A DNA stretch of 64,000 nt from Variovorax paradoxus (GTDB taxonomy: Bacteria > Pseudomonadota > Gammaproteobacteria > Burkholderiales > Burkholderiaceae_C), in NCBI RefSeq assembly GCF_029919115.1, contig NZ_CP123990.1, positions 5,296,501 through 5,360,500 on the forward strand, read 5' to 3'. Below are positions 17,340 through 26,866 of this stretch, one piece after another. Position numbers and translations under genes: made by a program. Numbering within the stretch: position 1 is the first letter of the stretch; each line of letters starts with the position of its first letter. The notes beneath the pieces were generated by a model, which saw only the letters and a program-made list of their open reading frames with translations, searched no databases and was not told the origin of the DNA.

Positions 17340-18614
17340 TCAGCCCAGCAGAGCCTGCGCGAACTCGCGTGCGCTGAAGGTCTCGAGGTCTTCCAGCTTC
17401 TCGCCCACGCCGATGAAGTAGACCGGAATGGGCCGCTCGCGCGCAATGGCGCAGAGCACACCGCCCTTGGCCGTGCCGTCGAGCTTGGTCACCACCAGGC
17501 CGGTGAGGCCCAGGGTCTCGTCGAAGGCCCTGACCTGCGCCAGGGCGTTCTGCCCGGTGTTGCCGTCGATCACCAGCAGCACTTCGTGCGGTGCCGTGGC
17601 GTCGGCCTTGGTGACGACTCGCTTGATCTTCTTGAGCTCGTCCATCAGGTGCAATTGCGTGGGCAACCGGCCTGCGGTGTCGACCAGCACCACGTCCTTG
17701 CCGCGTGCCTTGCCGGCCGTCACCGCGTCGAAGCTCACGGCGGAAGGGTCGCCGCCTTCCTGGCTCACGATCTCGACCGTGTTGCGGTCGGCCCAGACCA
17801 GCAGCTGCTCGCGCGCCGCCGCCCGGAAGGTGTCGGCCGCCGCAAGCAGCACCGAGGCGCCTTCGTTGGCCAGGTGCTTGGTGAGCTTGCCGATGGATGT
17901 GGTCTTGCCCGCGCCGTTGACGCCGGCCACCATGATCACCGTCGGCGAGAACTGGCCGATGACCAGCGGCTTCTCGAGCGGCCGGAGCAGGTCTGCAATG
18001 GCATCGGCCAGCAGCTTCTTCACCTGCGTGGCGTCGGTGGCCATCTGGCGCTTGACGCGGCCGCGCAGGTCGTCGAGCAGGAACTCGGTGGCCTTCACGC
18101 CGGCGTCGGCCATCAGCAGCGCCGATTCGAGCTCTTCATAAAGCGCCTCATCGATCTGCGCATTGACGAACACCGCCTGGATGCCGGTGCCGGTCTTGCG
18201 CAGGCCGGTTTTCAGCTTGTCGAACCAGCCCTTGCGCTCGGCGGGCATCGCCGCTTCGGTCGCTGGGGCCGGCAGCGGCGCCGGGGGCTCGACGGGAGCA
18301 GGCGCCGGAACCGGCGCCGGTGCAGGCATTGGTGCCGCGGGCGGAGCGACGGTGGGCGGCGTGGCAGGTGCAGGTGCAGGTGCAGGTGCAGGTGCAGGTG
18401 CGGGGGAGGGTGCGGGCGAAGGCGCAATTGCCGGCGCAGGTGCAGGCGCGGTTTCCTCCGCGGCAGGCTTGGAGCCGAACCAGCTCGACGGCGAGAACAC
18501 CGAGCGCGCCGGGGCAGGATCGGGTGCCGGCGCCGGTGCCGGTTCAGCGGCCGGGGCGGGCGCCGGTGCGGCCGGGGCTTCGGCGGGAGGTTTTTTCTTG
18601 AAGAAACTGAACAT
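17340..18614 (-). CDS. ftsY: signal recognition particle receptor FtsY
   Basis: GTPase receptor that docks SRP-ribosome complexes at the inner membrane (424 aa). Residues 1-125 are an acidic-poor, extremely Pro/Ala-rich A domain. The N domain begins near ERKGWFDKLKTGL. The G domain has GVNGAGKTT (231-239), VDTAGRLPTQ (near 311) and TKLDGTAKGG (near 386). MFSFFKKK at the N-terminus fits a membrane-contact segment. The Pro-Ala domain is encoded partly by a hexanucleotide repeat. It is divergent from the M16 protease operon with 29 bases between starts. Confidence 0.96.
   Translation of the reverse strand: MFSFFKKKPPAEAPAAPAPAPAAEPAPAPAPDPAPARSVFSPSSWFGSKPAAEETAPAPAPAIAPSPAPSPAPAPAPAPAPAPATPPTVAPPAAPMPAPAPVPAPAPVEPPAPLPAPATEAAMPAERKGWFDKLKTGLRKTGTGIQAVFVNAQIDEALYEELESALLMADAGVKATEFLLDDLRGRVKRQMATDATQVKKLLADAIADLLRPLEKPLVIGQFSPTVIMVAGVNGAGKTTSIGKLTKHLANEGASVLLAAADTFRAAAREQLLVWADRNTVEIVSQEGGDPSAVSFDAVTAGKARGKDVVLVDTAGRLPTQLHLMDELKKIKRVVTKADATAPHEVLLVIDGNTGQNALAQVRAFDETLGLTGLVVTKLDGTAKGGVLCAIARERPIPVYFIGVGEKLEDLETFSAREFAQALLG
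18365..18400. repeat. six tandem CAGGTG hexamers inside ftsY
   Basis: Six perfect consecutive copies of CAGGTG encode Pro-Ala dipeptides in the A domain of FtsY. Because the unit is six bases, copy-number change would lengthen or shorten the linker without shifting the frame. Imperfect copies extend on both sides. Confidence 0.9.
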
Positions 18615-18643
18615 CGGGAGCTTTTTACAATCCGACCCATTCT

Positions 18644-20119
18644 ATGAAACACCCCTCGCCACGCCGTGCTGCGTCCGGTGCGGTGCTGGCAATGGCGCTT
18701 TCGGCGCTGTGGGCCGCGCCCGTACTGGCCCAGTCCACACCGGCTCCCGCCGTCTCTTCCACCTCTCCTGCCTCCGTTTCACCGGCCGCTGGCGCAGCGG
18801 CACCCGCGCCCCAGCAGTTCACCCTTGCCAACGGCATGACGCTGCTGGTGCTGCCTGACAGGCGCGCACCCACCGCGGTGCAGATGGTCTGGGTGCGCGT
18901 GGGCTCCGTCGACGAGGTCGACGGCACCTCGGGCGTGGCCCACGTGCTCGAGCACATGATGTTCAAGGGCACCAAGACCATCAAGCCGGGCGAGTTCTCG
19001 CGCCGCGTGGCGGCCCTGGGCGGCCAGGAAAACGCGTTCACCTCGCGCGACTTCACCGGCTACTACCAGCAGATTCCCGTGTCCAGCCTCGAGCAGGTCA
19101 TGAAGCTCGAATCGGACCGCTTTGCCAACAACCAGTGGTCCGACGACGAGTTCAAGCGCGAGATCGAAGTGGTCAAGGAAGAGCGCCGCATGCGCACCGA
19201 AGACCAGCCGCGCGCATTGCTGGGCGAACAGCAGAACGCGGCGGTGTTCACGGCCTCGCCCTACCAGCGCCCCGTGGTCGGCTGGATGAGCGACCTGGAC
19301 GCCATGACGCCGGACGACGCGCGCGAATTCTTCCGGCGCTGGTATGTGCCGGGCAACGCCGCCGTGGTGGTGGTCGGCGACGTTGACGTGGCCAAGGTGC
19401 ACGCGCTGGCCGAGAAGTACTACGGCAGCATTCCCGCGCGCGCCGTGCCCCCGCGCAAGCCGCGCATCGAGCCCGCGCAGCGCGGCATCCGCCGCATCGA
19501 GTTCAAGGCGCCGGCGGAGCAGGCCTACGTGTCGCTCGCGTTCCGCATTCCACAGCTGGAAAAAATCGACGATGCGGACAGCGACGTCTGGGCGCTCGAA
19601 GTGCTGTCGGCCGTGCTCGACGGCTACTCCGGCGCGCGGCTCGATCGCGCCTTGACCCAGGGCCCCGACCGCGTGGCCGATTCCGCCGGTGCCTATTCGG
19701 GCCTGGCCGGCCGCGGGCCGCAGCTGTTCATGCTGGTGGGCGTGCCGGCGCACGGAAAGACCGCCGAGGCGGTGGAGGCGGCGTTGCGGGCCCAGGTGGC
19801 GCGTATCGCGAAAGAAGGCGTGGGCGAGGCCGAACTCGCGCGCGTCAAGACGCAATGGGTGGCCAGCGAAACCTACAAGCGCGATTCCGTGATGGCGCAG
19901 GCGCGCGAACTCGGAAGCAACTGGGTGCAGGGGCTGCCGCTCGACTCCAGCGCCCGCATCATCGCGAAGCTGCAGGCCGTGACCCCTGCCCAGGTGCAGG
20001 CAGTGGCCGCCAAGTACTTCGGAGACGACCAGCTCACGGTGGCCACCTTGCGCCCGCTACCGCCGGAAGCCAAGCCCCGTGGCCGCGGCTTTGCAGCGCC
20101 CGCGGGCGAGATGCGTTGA
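18644..20119 (+). CDS. M16 family zinc metallopeptidase (active subunit)
   Basis: Exported pitrilysin-family protease (491 aa). Signal peptide about 1-29 (cleavage near VLAQ). The inverted zinc motif is H100-V-L-E103-H104 in AHVLEHMMFKGT, and the third ligand is Glu180 in EVVKEERRMR, 76 residues further on as expected. A Ser/Ala/Pro-rich linker precedes the catalytic domain. It is followed after 14 bases by a second M16 gene that lacks the zinc motif, so the two probably form a heterodimer in the periplasm. The substrate is unknown. Confidence 0.92.
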   Translation: MKHPSPRRAASGAVLAMALSALWAAPVLAQSTPAPAVSSTSPASVSPAAGAAAPAPQQFTLANGMTLLVLPDRRAPTAVQMVWVRVGSVDEVDGTSGVAHVLEHMMFKGTKTIKPGEFSRRVAALGGQENAFTSRDFTGYYQQIPVSSLEQVMKLESDRFANNQWSDDEFKREIEVVKEERRMRTEDQPRALLGEQQNAAVFTASPYQRPVVGWMSDLDAMTPDDAREFFRRWYVPGNAAVVVVGDVDVAKVHALAEKYYGSIPARAVPPRKPRIEPAQRGIRRIEFKAPAEQAYVSLAFRIPQLEKIDDADSDVWALEVLSAVLDGYSGARLDRALTQGPDRVADSAGAYSGLAGRGPQLFMLVGVPAHGKTAEAVEAALRAQVARIAKEGVGEAELARVKTQWVASETYKRDSVMAQARELGSNWVQGLPLDSSARIIAKLQAVTPAQVQAVAAKYFGDDQLTVATLRPLPPEAKPRGRGFAAPAGEMR

Positions 20120-20133
20120 AGGGCCGGACCTCC

Positions 20134-21474
20134 ATGATTGCCATGAAAAAAATTCTCCGTCCCGCACTGTTCGCTGTTGCTGCTGTCCTGGCGGGCGCCG
20201 CGCAGGCCGCGCTTCCGATCGAGCATTGGACGCTCGCGAGCGGCGCCAGGATCTACCTGGTGTCGACCCAGGCGCTGCCCATCGTCGATGTGCAGATCGA
20301 TTTCGACGCCGGCAGCCGGCGCGACCCGGCGGCGCAGGCCGGCCTGGCCAGCGTGACCGCGACCATGGTCGAGAAGGGCGTGCGCGCCGGCAAGAACGGC
20401 GAGCCCGCGCTCGATGAAAACGCGCTGGGCGAAGCCTGGGCCGACCTGGGCGCCGAGTTCAATGCCAGCGCCGGAACCGATCGTGCCAGCTATTCGCTGC
20501 GCACCTTGTCCGACCCGGCCCTGCTGGCCAAGGTGGTGGCGCTGGCATCGCGCGAGATCGGCGAGCCGGCCTTTCCCGACGACGTGTGGCAGCGCGAGCG
20601 CGAACGCATCAATGCATCGCTGAAGGAGGCCAACACCAAGCCGTCGACCATCGCGGGCCGCGCCTTTTCGCAAAGCGTCTATGGCAGCCATCCGTATGGC
20701 CAGGAAGTGACCGAAGCCACGCTGGCACGCATCGACACGGCGGCCATGCGGCAGCGCTACCAGCAGCTCATCGTGCCGTGCCGGGCCAAGCTCAGCATCG
20801 TCGGTGCCGTGACGCGCGCGGAAGCGGAAGCCATGGCCACGGCGCTGCTCTCGCGGTTGCCCGGCCCCGAGGCCTGCACACCGTTGCCGGCCATTGCGCC
20901 GGTGACCGCGCTTTCGGCGCCCAAGGACGAGCGCATTCCGTTCTCATCGGCGCAGGCCCACGTCTTCATTGGCCAGCCCGGCTATCCGCGCAAGGACCCG
21001 GACCACTTCGCACTCACGCTCGGCAACTACGTGCTGGGCGGCGGCGGCTTCGTTTCGCGGCTCACCAACGAAGTGCGCGAGAAGCGCGGCCTGGCCTACA
21101 GCGTCTACAGCGGCTTTTCGCCGGGGCTTGACGCCGGGGCATTCCGCATCGGTTTCCAGACGCGGCCGGACCAGGCCGAAGAGGCGGTGAAGATATCCCG
21201 CGAAGTGCTTGCGAAGTTCGTGGCCGAAGGCCCGACCGCCGCCGAACTCAAGGCCGCCAAGGACAACCTGATCGGCGGCTTCCCGCTCCTGATGGACAGC
21301 AACCGCAAGCTCATCGGCAACGTGGCCAACATCGCGTGGCACGACCTGCCGCTCGACTACCTCGACACCTGGACCGCGCGCATGAATGCCGTCACGGCGG
21401 CCGAGGTGCGCGCAGCCTTTGCGCGCAAGCTGCAGCCCGAACGCATGGTGACGGTGGTGGTGGGCGGCAAGTGA
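20134..21474 (+). CDS. M16 family peptidase-like protein lacking the zinc motif
   Basis: The partner M16 protein (446 aa) with a signal peptide (about 1-26). At the position of HxxEH in its upstream neighbour the sequence is SVTAT (residues 73-77), so it cannot bind zinc in the usual way. The C-terminal substrate-binding R/Y signature is present (EKRGLAYSVYSGF). Paired active/inactive M16 proteins are known to work as heterodimers, one giving the zinc site and the other the R/Y pair. Start: ATG 20134, with an alternative ATG at 20143. Confidence 0.9.
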   Translation: MIAMKKILRPALFAVAAVLAGAAQAALPIEHWTLASGARIYLVSTQALPIVDVQIDFDAGSRRDPAAQAGLASVTATMVEKGVRAGKNGEPALDENALGEAWADLGAEFNASAGTDRASYSLRTLSDPALLAKVVALASREIGEPAFPDDVWQRERERINASLKEANTKPSTIAGRAFSQSVYGSHPYGQEVTEATLARIDTAAMRQRYQQLIVPCRAKLSIVGAVTRAEAEAMATALLSRLPGPEACTPLPAIAPVTALSAPKDERIPFSSAQAHVFIGQPGYPRKDPDHFALTLGNYVLGGGGFVSRLTNEVREKRGLAYSVYSGFSPGLDAGAFRIGFQTRPDQAEEAVKISREVLAKFVAEGPTAAELKAAKDNLIGGFPLLMDSNRKLIGNVANIAWHDLPLDYLDTWTARMNAVTAAEVRAAFARKLQPERMVTVVVGGK

Positions 21475-21486
21475 GCGGACGGCGCT

Positions 21487-22404
21487 TCAGCGCAAGGCGT
21501 GTGCGCCGCTGCCGGCGGCTGCGCGCACGGTCGTCCTGAGGCGCTCGAGGAGCTGCGGCGCCGCGCGCGCCTGTTGCCAGTAAAGCGGCACCTGAAGCGC
21601 GGAGCCCGGCACCAGTTCTACCAGCGCGCCCGTGCGCATCGCATCGGCCGCCATGCTCACGGGGAGCATGCCCCAGCCCATGCCGGCCCGCGCCGCCTCG
21701 AGAAAACCGTGGGCGGAGGGCAACCAATGCCGCGGCGTCTCGATGCTGCGGTGGCAGATGCGCCGCACCCAGCGCGCCTGCAGCCGGTCCTTGCGGTCGA
21801 ACACCAGGCTCGGTGCGTCGCCCAATGTGCGCGCACCCACGCCCTTGGCGAAATACCGGTGCATGAATTCGGGGCTCGCGGCCGCCACGTAGTGCATGGT
21901 GCCCAGCGCCTCGCTGTTGCAGCCGGCCACCGGCTGCGCCAGGGCGGTGACCGCGGCCAGCACCGCGCCGCTGCGCAGGCGCTCGGCGGTGTGGTCCTGA
22001 TCGTCCACGGTCAGGTCGAGCAGGGCGGATTCTTCCTGCCTGGCAAAGGCCGCGGCGGCCGCCATGAACCACGTGGCCAGGCTGTCGGCGTTGACTGCCA
22101 CGCGCACCGTGACCCGTTCGCGCTCGTTGCCGCCGCTGCCGGCCATGCCAAGCGCGGGCAGCGCGTCGCGCAGTTCGTGCTCCAGCATGCCGACGCGCTC
22201 GAAGTGGCGGCAGAGCTGCTGGCCCGCTTCGGTGGGCACGCAAGGCTGTCCGCGCACCAGCAAGGCACCCCCCGTGCGCTCCTCGAGCAGCTTCACGCGC
22301 TGCGAGACAGCCGAGGGCGTGACGTTCAGGGCTCGCGCGGCGCGCTCGAAGCTGCCTTCGCGCACCACGGCGGCCAATGCGTTCAGGGCGGCGTAGTCGA
22401 GCAT
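21487..22404 (-). CDS. argP: LysR-family regulator ArgP
   Basis: A 305-residue LysR regulator with an N-terminal helix-turn-helix (ERAARALNVTPSAVSQRVKL, about 20-39) and a periplasmic-binding-protein-like effector domain. Its divergence from a LysE/ArgO-type exporter with an 83-base gap is the classic arrangement of ArgP/LysG, which senses lysine or arginine and switches on the exporter. Family membership is seen; the exact effector is inferred. It converges with the M16 operon with 12 bases between stops. Confidence 0.88.
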   Translation of the reverse strand: MLDYAALNALAAVVREGSFERAARALNVTPSAVSQRVKLLEERTGGALLVRGQPCVPTEAGQQLCRHFERVGMLEHELRDALPALGMAGSGGNERERVTVRVAVNADSLATWFMAAAAAFARQEESALLDLTVDDQDHTAERLRSGAVLAAVTALAQPVAGCNSEALGTMHYVAAASPEFMHRYFAKGVGARTLGDAPSLVFDRKDRLQARWVRRICHRSIETPRHWLPSAHGFLEAARAGMGWGMLPVSMAADAMRTGALVELVPGSALQVPLYWQQARAAPQLLERLRTTVRAAAGSGAHALR

Positions 22405-22487
22405 GTTGCGTACTGAATTAGAAAAACTGAATATGCCTTAGAAAGTTTAGTTTGAGTTAATCGGCTCGCGTCGGCAAGCTTGGCGCC
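22405..22487. promoter_or_regulatory. argP-argO divergent control region
   Basis: An 83-base region, visibly more A/T-rich than its surroundings, with runs such as GAATTAGAAAAACTGAATATG and TTTAGTTTGAGTTAATC (each shown in part). It must hold both promoters and the ArgP operator. Several T-N11-A half-sites typical of LysR binding are possible, but I cannot single one out. Confidence 0.5.
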
Positions 22488-23123
22488 ATGGTCACCGAAC
22501 AAATCACCACCGCTTTCGCCAACGGGCTCTTCATGAGCCTGGTGCTCATCGTCGCCATTGGCGCGCAGAACGCCTATGTGCTGCGCCAGGGCTTGCGGCG
22601 CGAGCATGTGAGCGCCGTGGTGCTGTTCTGCGCGGCGAGCGACGCGATCCTGATCACGGCCGGCGTGGCCGGCATGGCGCAGGCGCTGCAAGGGCGGCCT
22701 GCCGTGGCCACCGCACTCGCCGGGCTCGGCGCGCTGTTCCTGGGTGGCTACGGGTTGCGGGCGCTGTGGCGCTCGCGGCAGGCCGGTGCGCTGCAGGCTA
22801 CAGCCCAGGGCGCATCGCTCTCGCGCGCCGCCGTGCTCGCGCAGGCGGCAGGCTTTACGCTGCTGAACCCGCATGTCTATCTGGACACCGTGCTCCTCGT
22901 CGGCAGCACCGGCGCGCAGTACGGCGGCGCACTCAAGGCCTGGTTCGTCGCGGGAGCGACGCTGGCAAGTGCGCTGTGGTTCTCCGCGCTCGGCTTCGGG
23001 GCGCGGTGGCTGGCGCCGGTGTTTGCGCGTCCGCCTGCCTGGCAGGTGCTCGACGCGCTGATCGGCGGCACGATGCTCGTGCTTGCCGCGCTGCTCGCGC
23101 GGCGCGCCTTTCTCGGTATCTAG
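22488..23123 (+). CDS. argO: LysE/ArgO-type amino acid exporter
   Basis: Inner-membrane exporter of basic amino acids (211 aa, six hydrophobic segments). The family signature near the N-terminus is AIGAQNAYVLRQGL; LLNPHVYLDTVLL with its Pro-His is the matching signature of the second half. Divergent argP supports the ArgO/LysE assignment over other LysE-superfamily members. It ends 30 bases before rsmD. Confidence 0.9.
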   Translation: MVTEQITTAFANGLFMSLVLIVAIGAQNAYVLRQGLRREHVSAVVLFCAASDAILITAGVAGMAQALQGRPAVATALAGLGALFLGGYGLRALWRSRQAGALQATAQGASLSRAAVLAQAAGFTLLNPHVYLDTVLLVGSTGAQYGGALKAWFVAGATLASALWFSALGFGARWLAPVFARPPAWQVLDALIGGTMLVLAALLARRAFLGI

Positions 23124-23153
23124 CGTCGCATGCGGCGGCGTTAAGCTTGCCGC

Positions 23154-23828
23154 ATGCCCCAGAAGAAAGCCGCAGCCGCCAAGCGCCCTCCCTCGTCGTC
23201 ATCGCCCTCGTCGCGGTCGCCGTCCCGATCGAAATCGCGCCCGAGTGAAGTGCGCATCATCGGAGGCCAGTGGAAGCGCACCCGCCTTGCCGTGGCCGAC
23301 AAGCCGGGCCTGCGCCCCACGCCCGACCGCGTGAGGGAAACTCTGTTCAACTGGCTCGCAAGCATTGCGGGCGCGGGTGGCGGCGAGTTGCCGGGTTGGC
23401 ATTGCATCGATGCATTCGCGGGCACCGGCGCCCTGGGCCTGGAGGCTGCTTCGCGCGGCGCCGCGAGCGTGCTGCTGTGCGAACAAGACGCCGCGCTGGT
23501 GGCGCAGTTGCAGGCCGCCAAGGCCAAGCTCTCGGCCGAGGCCGTGCGCATCGAGCGCGGCAACGGGCTCACCGCGCTCGAACGCGTTGCCGCGGGCAGC
23601 CTGGATGCGGTCTTTCTCGACCCGCCTTTCGACAGCACCACCCTCTACGAACCTTCGCTGCGCGCCGCCGCGCGGGCCGTGAAGGCCGGAGGCGCCATCT
23701 ATCTGGAAGCACCCCGCCAGTGGACCGATGAGGAGCTCGCCGCCGTCGGCCTTGTTGGTTTTCGTTACTTAAAAGCGGGTGCCGTGCATGCGCACTTGCT
23801 GCGGCACCTTGTGAACGGAACTGCATAG
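23154..23828 (+). CDS. rsmD: 16S rRNA (guanine966-N2)-methyltransferase RsmD
   Basis: Methylates G966 of 16S rRNA (224 aa). After a low-complexity basic Ser/Pro/Lys leader (about 1-30), typical RsmD sequence starts with VRIIGGQWKRTRL and RPTPDRVRETLFNWL. The SAM site is DAFAGTGALGLEAASRGA, and the catalytic motif is LDPPF. The start ATG at 23154 lies in a short gap after argO. rsmD followed by coaD is a widely conserved pair. Confidence 0.94.
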   Translation: MPQKKAAAAKRPPSSSSPSSRSPSRSKSRPSEVRIIGGQWKRTRLAVADKPGLRPTPDRVRETLFNWLASIAGAGGGELPGWHCIDAFAGTGALGLEAASRGAASVLLCEQDAALVAQLQAAKAKLSAEAVRIERGNGLTALERVAAGSLDAVFLDPPFDSTTLYEPSLRAAARAVKAGGAIYLEAPRQWTDEELAAVGLVGFRYLKAGAVHAHLLRHLVNGTA

Positions 23829-23882
23829 GGACTGCATAATTCGCCGGACAAGCCGCACCGGCTGCATGAGGAAGAAGCAACC

Positions 23883-24386
23883 ATGGCCAGCAACGTGATC
23901 GCGGTTTATCCCGGCACTTTCGATCCCATCACCCTCGGCCACGAGGACGTGGTGCGGCGTGCAACCCAGCTTTTTTCGAAGGTCATCGTCGCGGTTGCGG
24001 CGGGTCACCACAAGAAAGCGCTGTTCACCTTGCAAGAACGCATGGAAATGGCGCGCGAAGCCGTAAAGCCCTACAGCGACCAGGTCACGGTCGAGAGCTT
24101 TTCGGGCCTGCTGCGCGACTTTGTGGTGGCACGCGGCGGCAAGGCCATGGTGCGCGGCCTGCGCGCCGTGACCGACTTCGACTACGAGTTCCAGCTGGCG
24201 GGCATGAACCGCTCGCTCATGCCCGATGTGGAAACCGTGTTCCTGACGCCCAGCGACAAATACCAGTTCATCTCGAGCACCTTCGTGCGCGAAATTGCGA
24301 TGCTCGGCGGCGAGGTCCACAAGTTCGTTTCGCCCGATGTGGAGACGCATCTGGCAGCCAAGGTGCGCAGCCTCGGTCGTGAGTAG
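23883..24386 (+). CDS. coaD: pantetheine-phosphate adenylyltransferase
   Basis: Makes dephospho-CoA from phosphopantetheine and ATP (167 aa, normal length). The nucleotidyltransferase motif is [16 protein letters not shown] (T/HxGH type), and the second motif is [12 protein letters not shown] (ISSTxVR). The ribosome site GAGGAAG lies eight bases before the ATG. Its last eight bases overlap the start of pxpB. Confidence 0.97.
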   Translation: MASNVIAVYPGTFDPITLGHEDVVRRATQLFSKVIVAVAAGHHKKALFTLQERMEMAREAVKPYSDQVTVESFSGLLRDFVVARGGKAMVRGLRAVTDFDYEFQLAGMNRSLMPDVETVFLTPSDKYQFISSTFVREIAMLGGEVHKFVSPDVETHLAAKVRSLGRE

Positions 24387-25044
24387 CCGGTTTCCGTTGC
24401 CTCGCCTGCATCCGCTGGGCGATGCGGCGTTGCTTTGCGAACTCGCGCCGCCTGCCACGCTCGCGCAGCAGCAGCAGATCTGGGCGCTGGGCATCGAGGT
24501 TCAGCAGTGGCCCGGCGTGGGCGAGGTGCTGCCGGGCATGAACAATCTCACGCTGACTTTCGACCCGACGGCGATTGATGTCGATGCGCTGATGGCGCGC
24601 GTCAACGAAGCTTGGCCACGGCTGTCGGCAGCCGCCATCGAAGGCCGGCTGGTAGAGATTCCGGTGGCGTACGGCGGCGAGCACGGGCCGGACCTTGCCG
24701 CCGTTGCGGCGCACACCGGGCTGACGCCGGCCGAAGTGGTGCGGCGCCACAGTGGCGGCGAATACGTGGTCTACCTGCTGGGCTTTCTGCCCGGCTTTGC
24801 CTTCATGGGCGGGCTGCCGCCCGAACTCGCCACGCCCCGGCGGGCCGAACCGCGCACGGCGGTGCCTGCGCGCTCCGTGGGCATCGGCGGCGAGCAGACC
24901 GGCATCTATCCGCTGGTGTCGCCGGGCGGCTGGCAGCTGATCGGCCGTACGTCGCTGGAGCTTTTCGACCCGGCGGCCGAACCTCCCACCTTGCTGCGTC
25001 CGGGCGACCGCGTGCGCTTTGTCGTCGAAAGCGTCGAGACATGA
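24379..25044 (+). CDS. pxpB: 5-oxoprolinase subunit B (KipI-like)
   Basis: Subunit of the ATP-dependent 5-oxoprolinase PxpABC, which opens pyroglutamate to glutamate (221 aa). The GTG start at 24379 overlaps the coaD stop; other starts would cut into the conserved [10 protein letters not shown]. The signature [14 protein letters not shown] and the C-terminal [16 protein letters not shown] identify the KipI/PxpB family. It overlaps pxpC by four bases (ATGA). Confidence 0.93.
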   Translation: MSSRFPLPRLHPLGDAALLCELAPPATLAQQQQIWALGIEVQQWPGVGEVLPGMNNLTLTFDPTAIDVDALMARVNEAWPRLSAAAIEGRLVEIPVAYGGEHGPDLAAVAAHTGLTPAEVVRRHSGGEYVVYLLGFLPGFAFMGGLPPELATPRRAEPRTAVPARSVGIGGEQTGIYPLVSPGGWQLIGRTSLELFDPAAEPPTLLRPGDRVRFVVESVET

Positions 25045-26039
25045 TGCTGGTCCAGAAACCCGGCATGCTGGCCTCTGTGCAGGACCTTGGGCGTCACGGG
25101 CACCGGCAGGTCGGCATCTGCCCCGGCGGCGCGCTCGACGTGCTGGCGCTCACGCTGGCGAACCGGCTGGTCGGCAATGCCGACGGCGCGGCCGGCCTCG
25201 AACTCACCATGGGCGGCTGCGAGATCCGCTTCGAAACCGACACGCGCATCGCATTGGCTGGAGACGATTTCTCCGCCCGGCTCGACGGCACGCCCATCTG
25301 GCCGTGCTGGAGCGTGCCCGTCAGGGCGGGGCAAACGCTCAAGCTCGCGGGCGCAAATGCATCCGGCGCGAAGAAGGCAGGCCTGCGCAGCTGGCTCGCG
25401 GTGGCGGGCGGTATCGACGTGCCGCCGGTGCTCGGTTCGCGCAGCACCGATCTGAAGGCCGGCTTTGGCGGCCACCAGGGGCGGGCGCTGCGCAAGGGCG
25501 ACCGGCTCGCGCTGGGCGCCACGGCGCTCGATGCCGCCCAGCTCGCGCGGCGGCCGTTCGGGCTGCGCGGCCCGGATTGGGGGCCGGAGGAAGGCGGTTC
25601 GGCCATCGAGTTGCGCGTGCTGCCGGGGCCCGAGTTCGAGCAGTTCACCGCTGCCTCGCATGCGCTGCTCTGGAGCGAGCGCTGGCGCATTACCGCGCAG
25701 AGCAACCGCATGGGAAGCCGGCTTGCGGGTGCCGAACTCAAGCGCAAGCGCAGCATCGACATGCTCTCATCGGGCGTCATCCCCGGCACCATCCAGGTGC
25801 CGCCCTCGGGCCAGCCGATCATCCTGATGGGCGACGCGCAGACCACGGGTGGCTATCCGCGCATCGGCGTGGTGATCCGCGCCGACCTGTGGAAGCTCGC
25901 GCAGGCGCCGCTCGACGGCCGGCTGCGGCTGGTGCAGGTCGACATGGCGGCGGCGCTCGAGGCGTGGGCCGGGCAGCAGCGCTATCTCGCGCAAGTGGCG
26001 CAGGGGCTGGCCGCGGCAGGCTGGAGCGGACCGGCATAG
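25041..26039 (+). CDS. pxpC: 5-oxoprolinase subunit C (KipA-like)
   Basis: Biotin-carboxylase-associated (AHS2) family subunit of 5-oxoprolinase (332 aa). It starts at the ATG at 25041, overlapping pxpB. Signatures are [21 protein letters not shown], shown at its limit, [11 protein letters not shown] and the C-terminal [14 protein letters not shown]. PxpB and PxpC form the complex that works with PxpA encoded 70 bases further on. Confidence 0.93.
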   Translation: MMLVQKPGMLASVQDLGRHGHRQVGICPGGALDVLALTLANRLVGNADGAAGLELTMGGCEIRFETDTRIALAGDDFSARLDGTPIWPCWSVPVRAGQTLKLAGANASGAKKAGLRSWLAVAGGIDVPPVLGSRSTDLKAGFGGHQGRALRKGDRLALGATALDAAQLARRPFGLRGPDWGPEEGGSAIELRVLPGPEFEQFTAASHALLWSERWRITAQSNRMGSRLAGAELKRKRSIDMLSSGVIPGTIQVPPSGQPIILMGDAQTTGGYPRIGVVIRADLWKLAQAPLDGRLRLVQVDMAAALEAWAGQQRYLAQVAQGLAAAGWSGPA

Positions 26040-26109
26040 ACTGTGCGGGCAGCAGTCGCGCGGGCCCGGCTCCGATGCACCGGCCCGCCTTGAAGAAGGA
26101 ACAACCCAA

Positions 26110-26850
26110 ATGCAAATCGACCTGAATGCCGACCTCGGCGAAGGCGCGGGCAGCGACGAAGCGCTGCTCGGCCTTGTGAGCTCGGCCAACATCGCCTGCG
26201 GCTGGCACGCGGGCGATGCCAAGACCATGCAGCAATGCGTGCGCTGGGCCATCGAGCACGGCGTGGCCATTGGCGCGCACCCCAGCTTTCCCGACCGCGA
26301 AAACTTCGGCCGCAGCACCATGCACCTGCCGCCCGACGAGATCGTGGCCAATGTGCTCTACCAGGTCGGCGCGCTGGCCGCGATCGTCAAGGCCGAGGGC
26401 GGCAAGCTCTCGCACGTGAAGCCCCACGGGCAGCTCTACAACCAGGCCGTGAAGGAGCCCGAGCTTGCCGAAGCGCTGTGCGAGGCGGTGCGGCGCTTCG
26501 ACCCGTCGCTCAGGTTCTTCGGCCTTGCGGGCAGCGGCATGATCGACGCCGCGCGCCGTGCCGGCCTTACGCCGGTGGAAGAAGTGTTTGCCGACCGCGG
26601 CTACATGCCCGACGGCAGCCTGGTGCCGCGCAGCCAGCCCGGCGCACTCATCGAAGACGAAGAGCAGTCGCTCGCCCAGACGCTCTCGCTGGTGCGCGAC
26701 CGCAAGGTGACGGCCATCGACGGCAGCACGGTGCCCGTCAACGCCCAGACCGTGTGCCTGCACGGCGACGGTGCCCACGCATTGGCGTTTGCGCGCCGCA
26801 TTCGCGACCGACTGCAGCAAGAAGGCATCGCCGTTCGCGCGACGGCCTGA
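26110..26850 (+). CDS. pxpA: 5-oxoprolinase subunit A (LamB/YcsF family)
   Basis: The 246-residue PxpA subunit. Conserved motifs are [23 protein letters not shown] and [10 protein letters not shown]. The ribosome site AAGGA lies nine bases before the ATG. The gap after pxpC contains a seven-base-pair inverted repeat (GCGGGCC at 26060, GGCCCGC at 26082) that could form an intercistronic hairpin. The order here is B-C-A. Confidence 0.95.
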   Translation: MQIDLNADLGEGAGSDEALLGLVSSANIACGWHAGDAKTMQQCVRWAIEHGVAIGAHPSFPDRENFGRSTMHLPPDEIVANVLYQVGALAAIVKAEGGKLSHVKPHGQLYNQAVKEPELAEALCEAVRRFDPSLRFFGLAGSGMIDAARRAGLTPVEEVFADRGYMPDGSLVPRSQPGALIEDEEQSLAQTLSLVRDRKVTAIDGSTVPVNAQTVCLHGDGAHALAFARRIRDRLQQEGIAVRATA

Positions 26851-26866
26851 ACGCATTGCTCAAGCC

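Noticed and set aside
18320..18601. Tandem GGTGCA-type repeats considered as a CRISPR-like or mobile repeat
   Set aside because: The units are six bases without spacers and lie in frame within the Pro-Ala linker of ftsY; they are a simple coding repeat.
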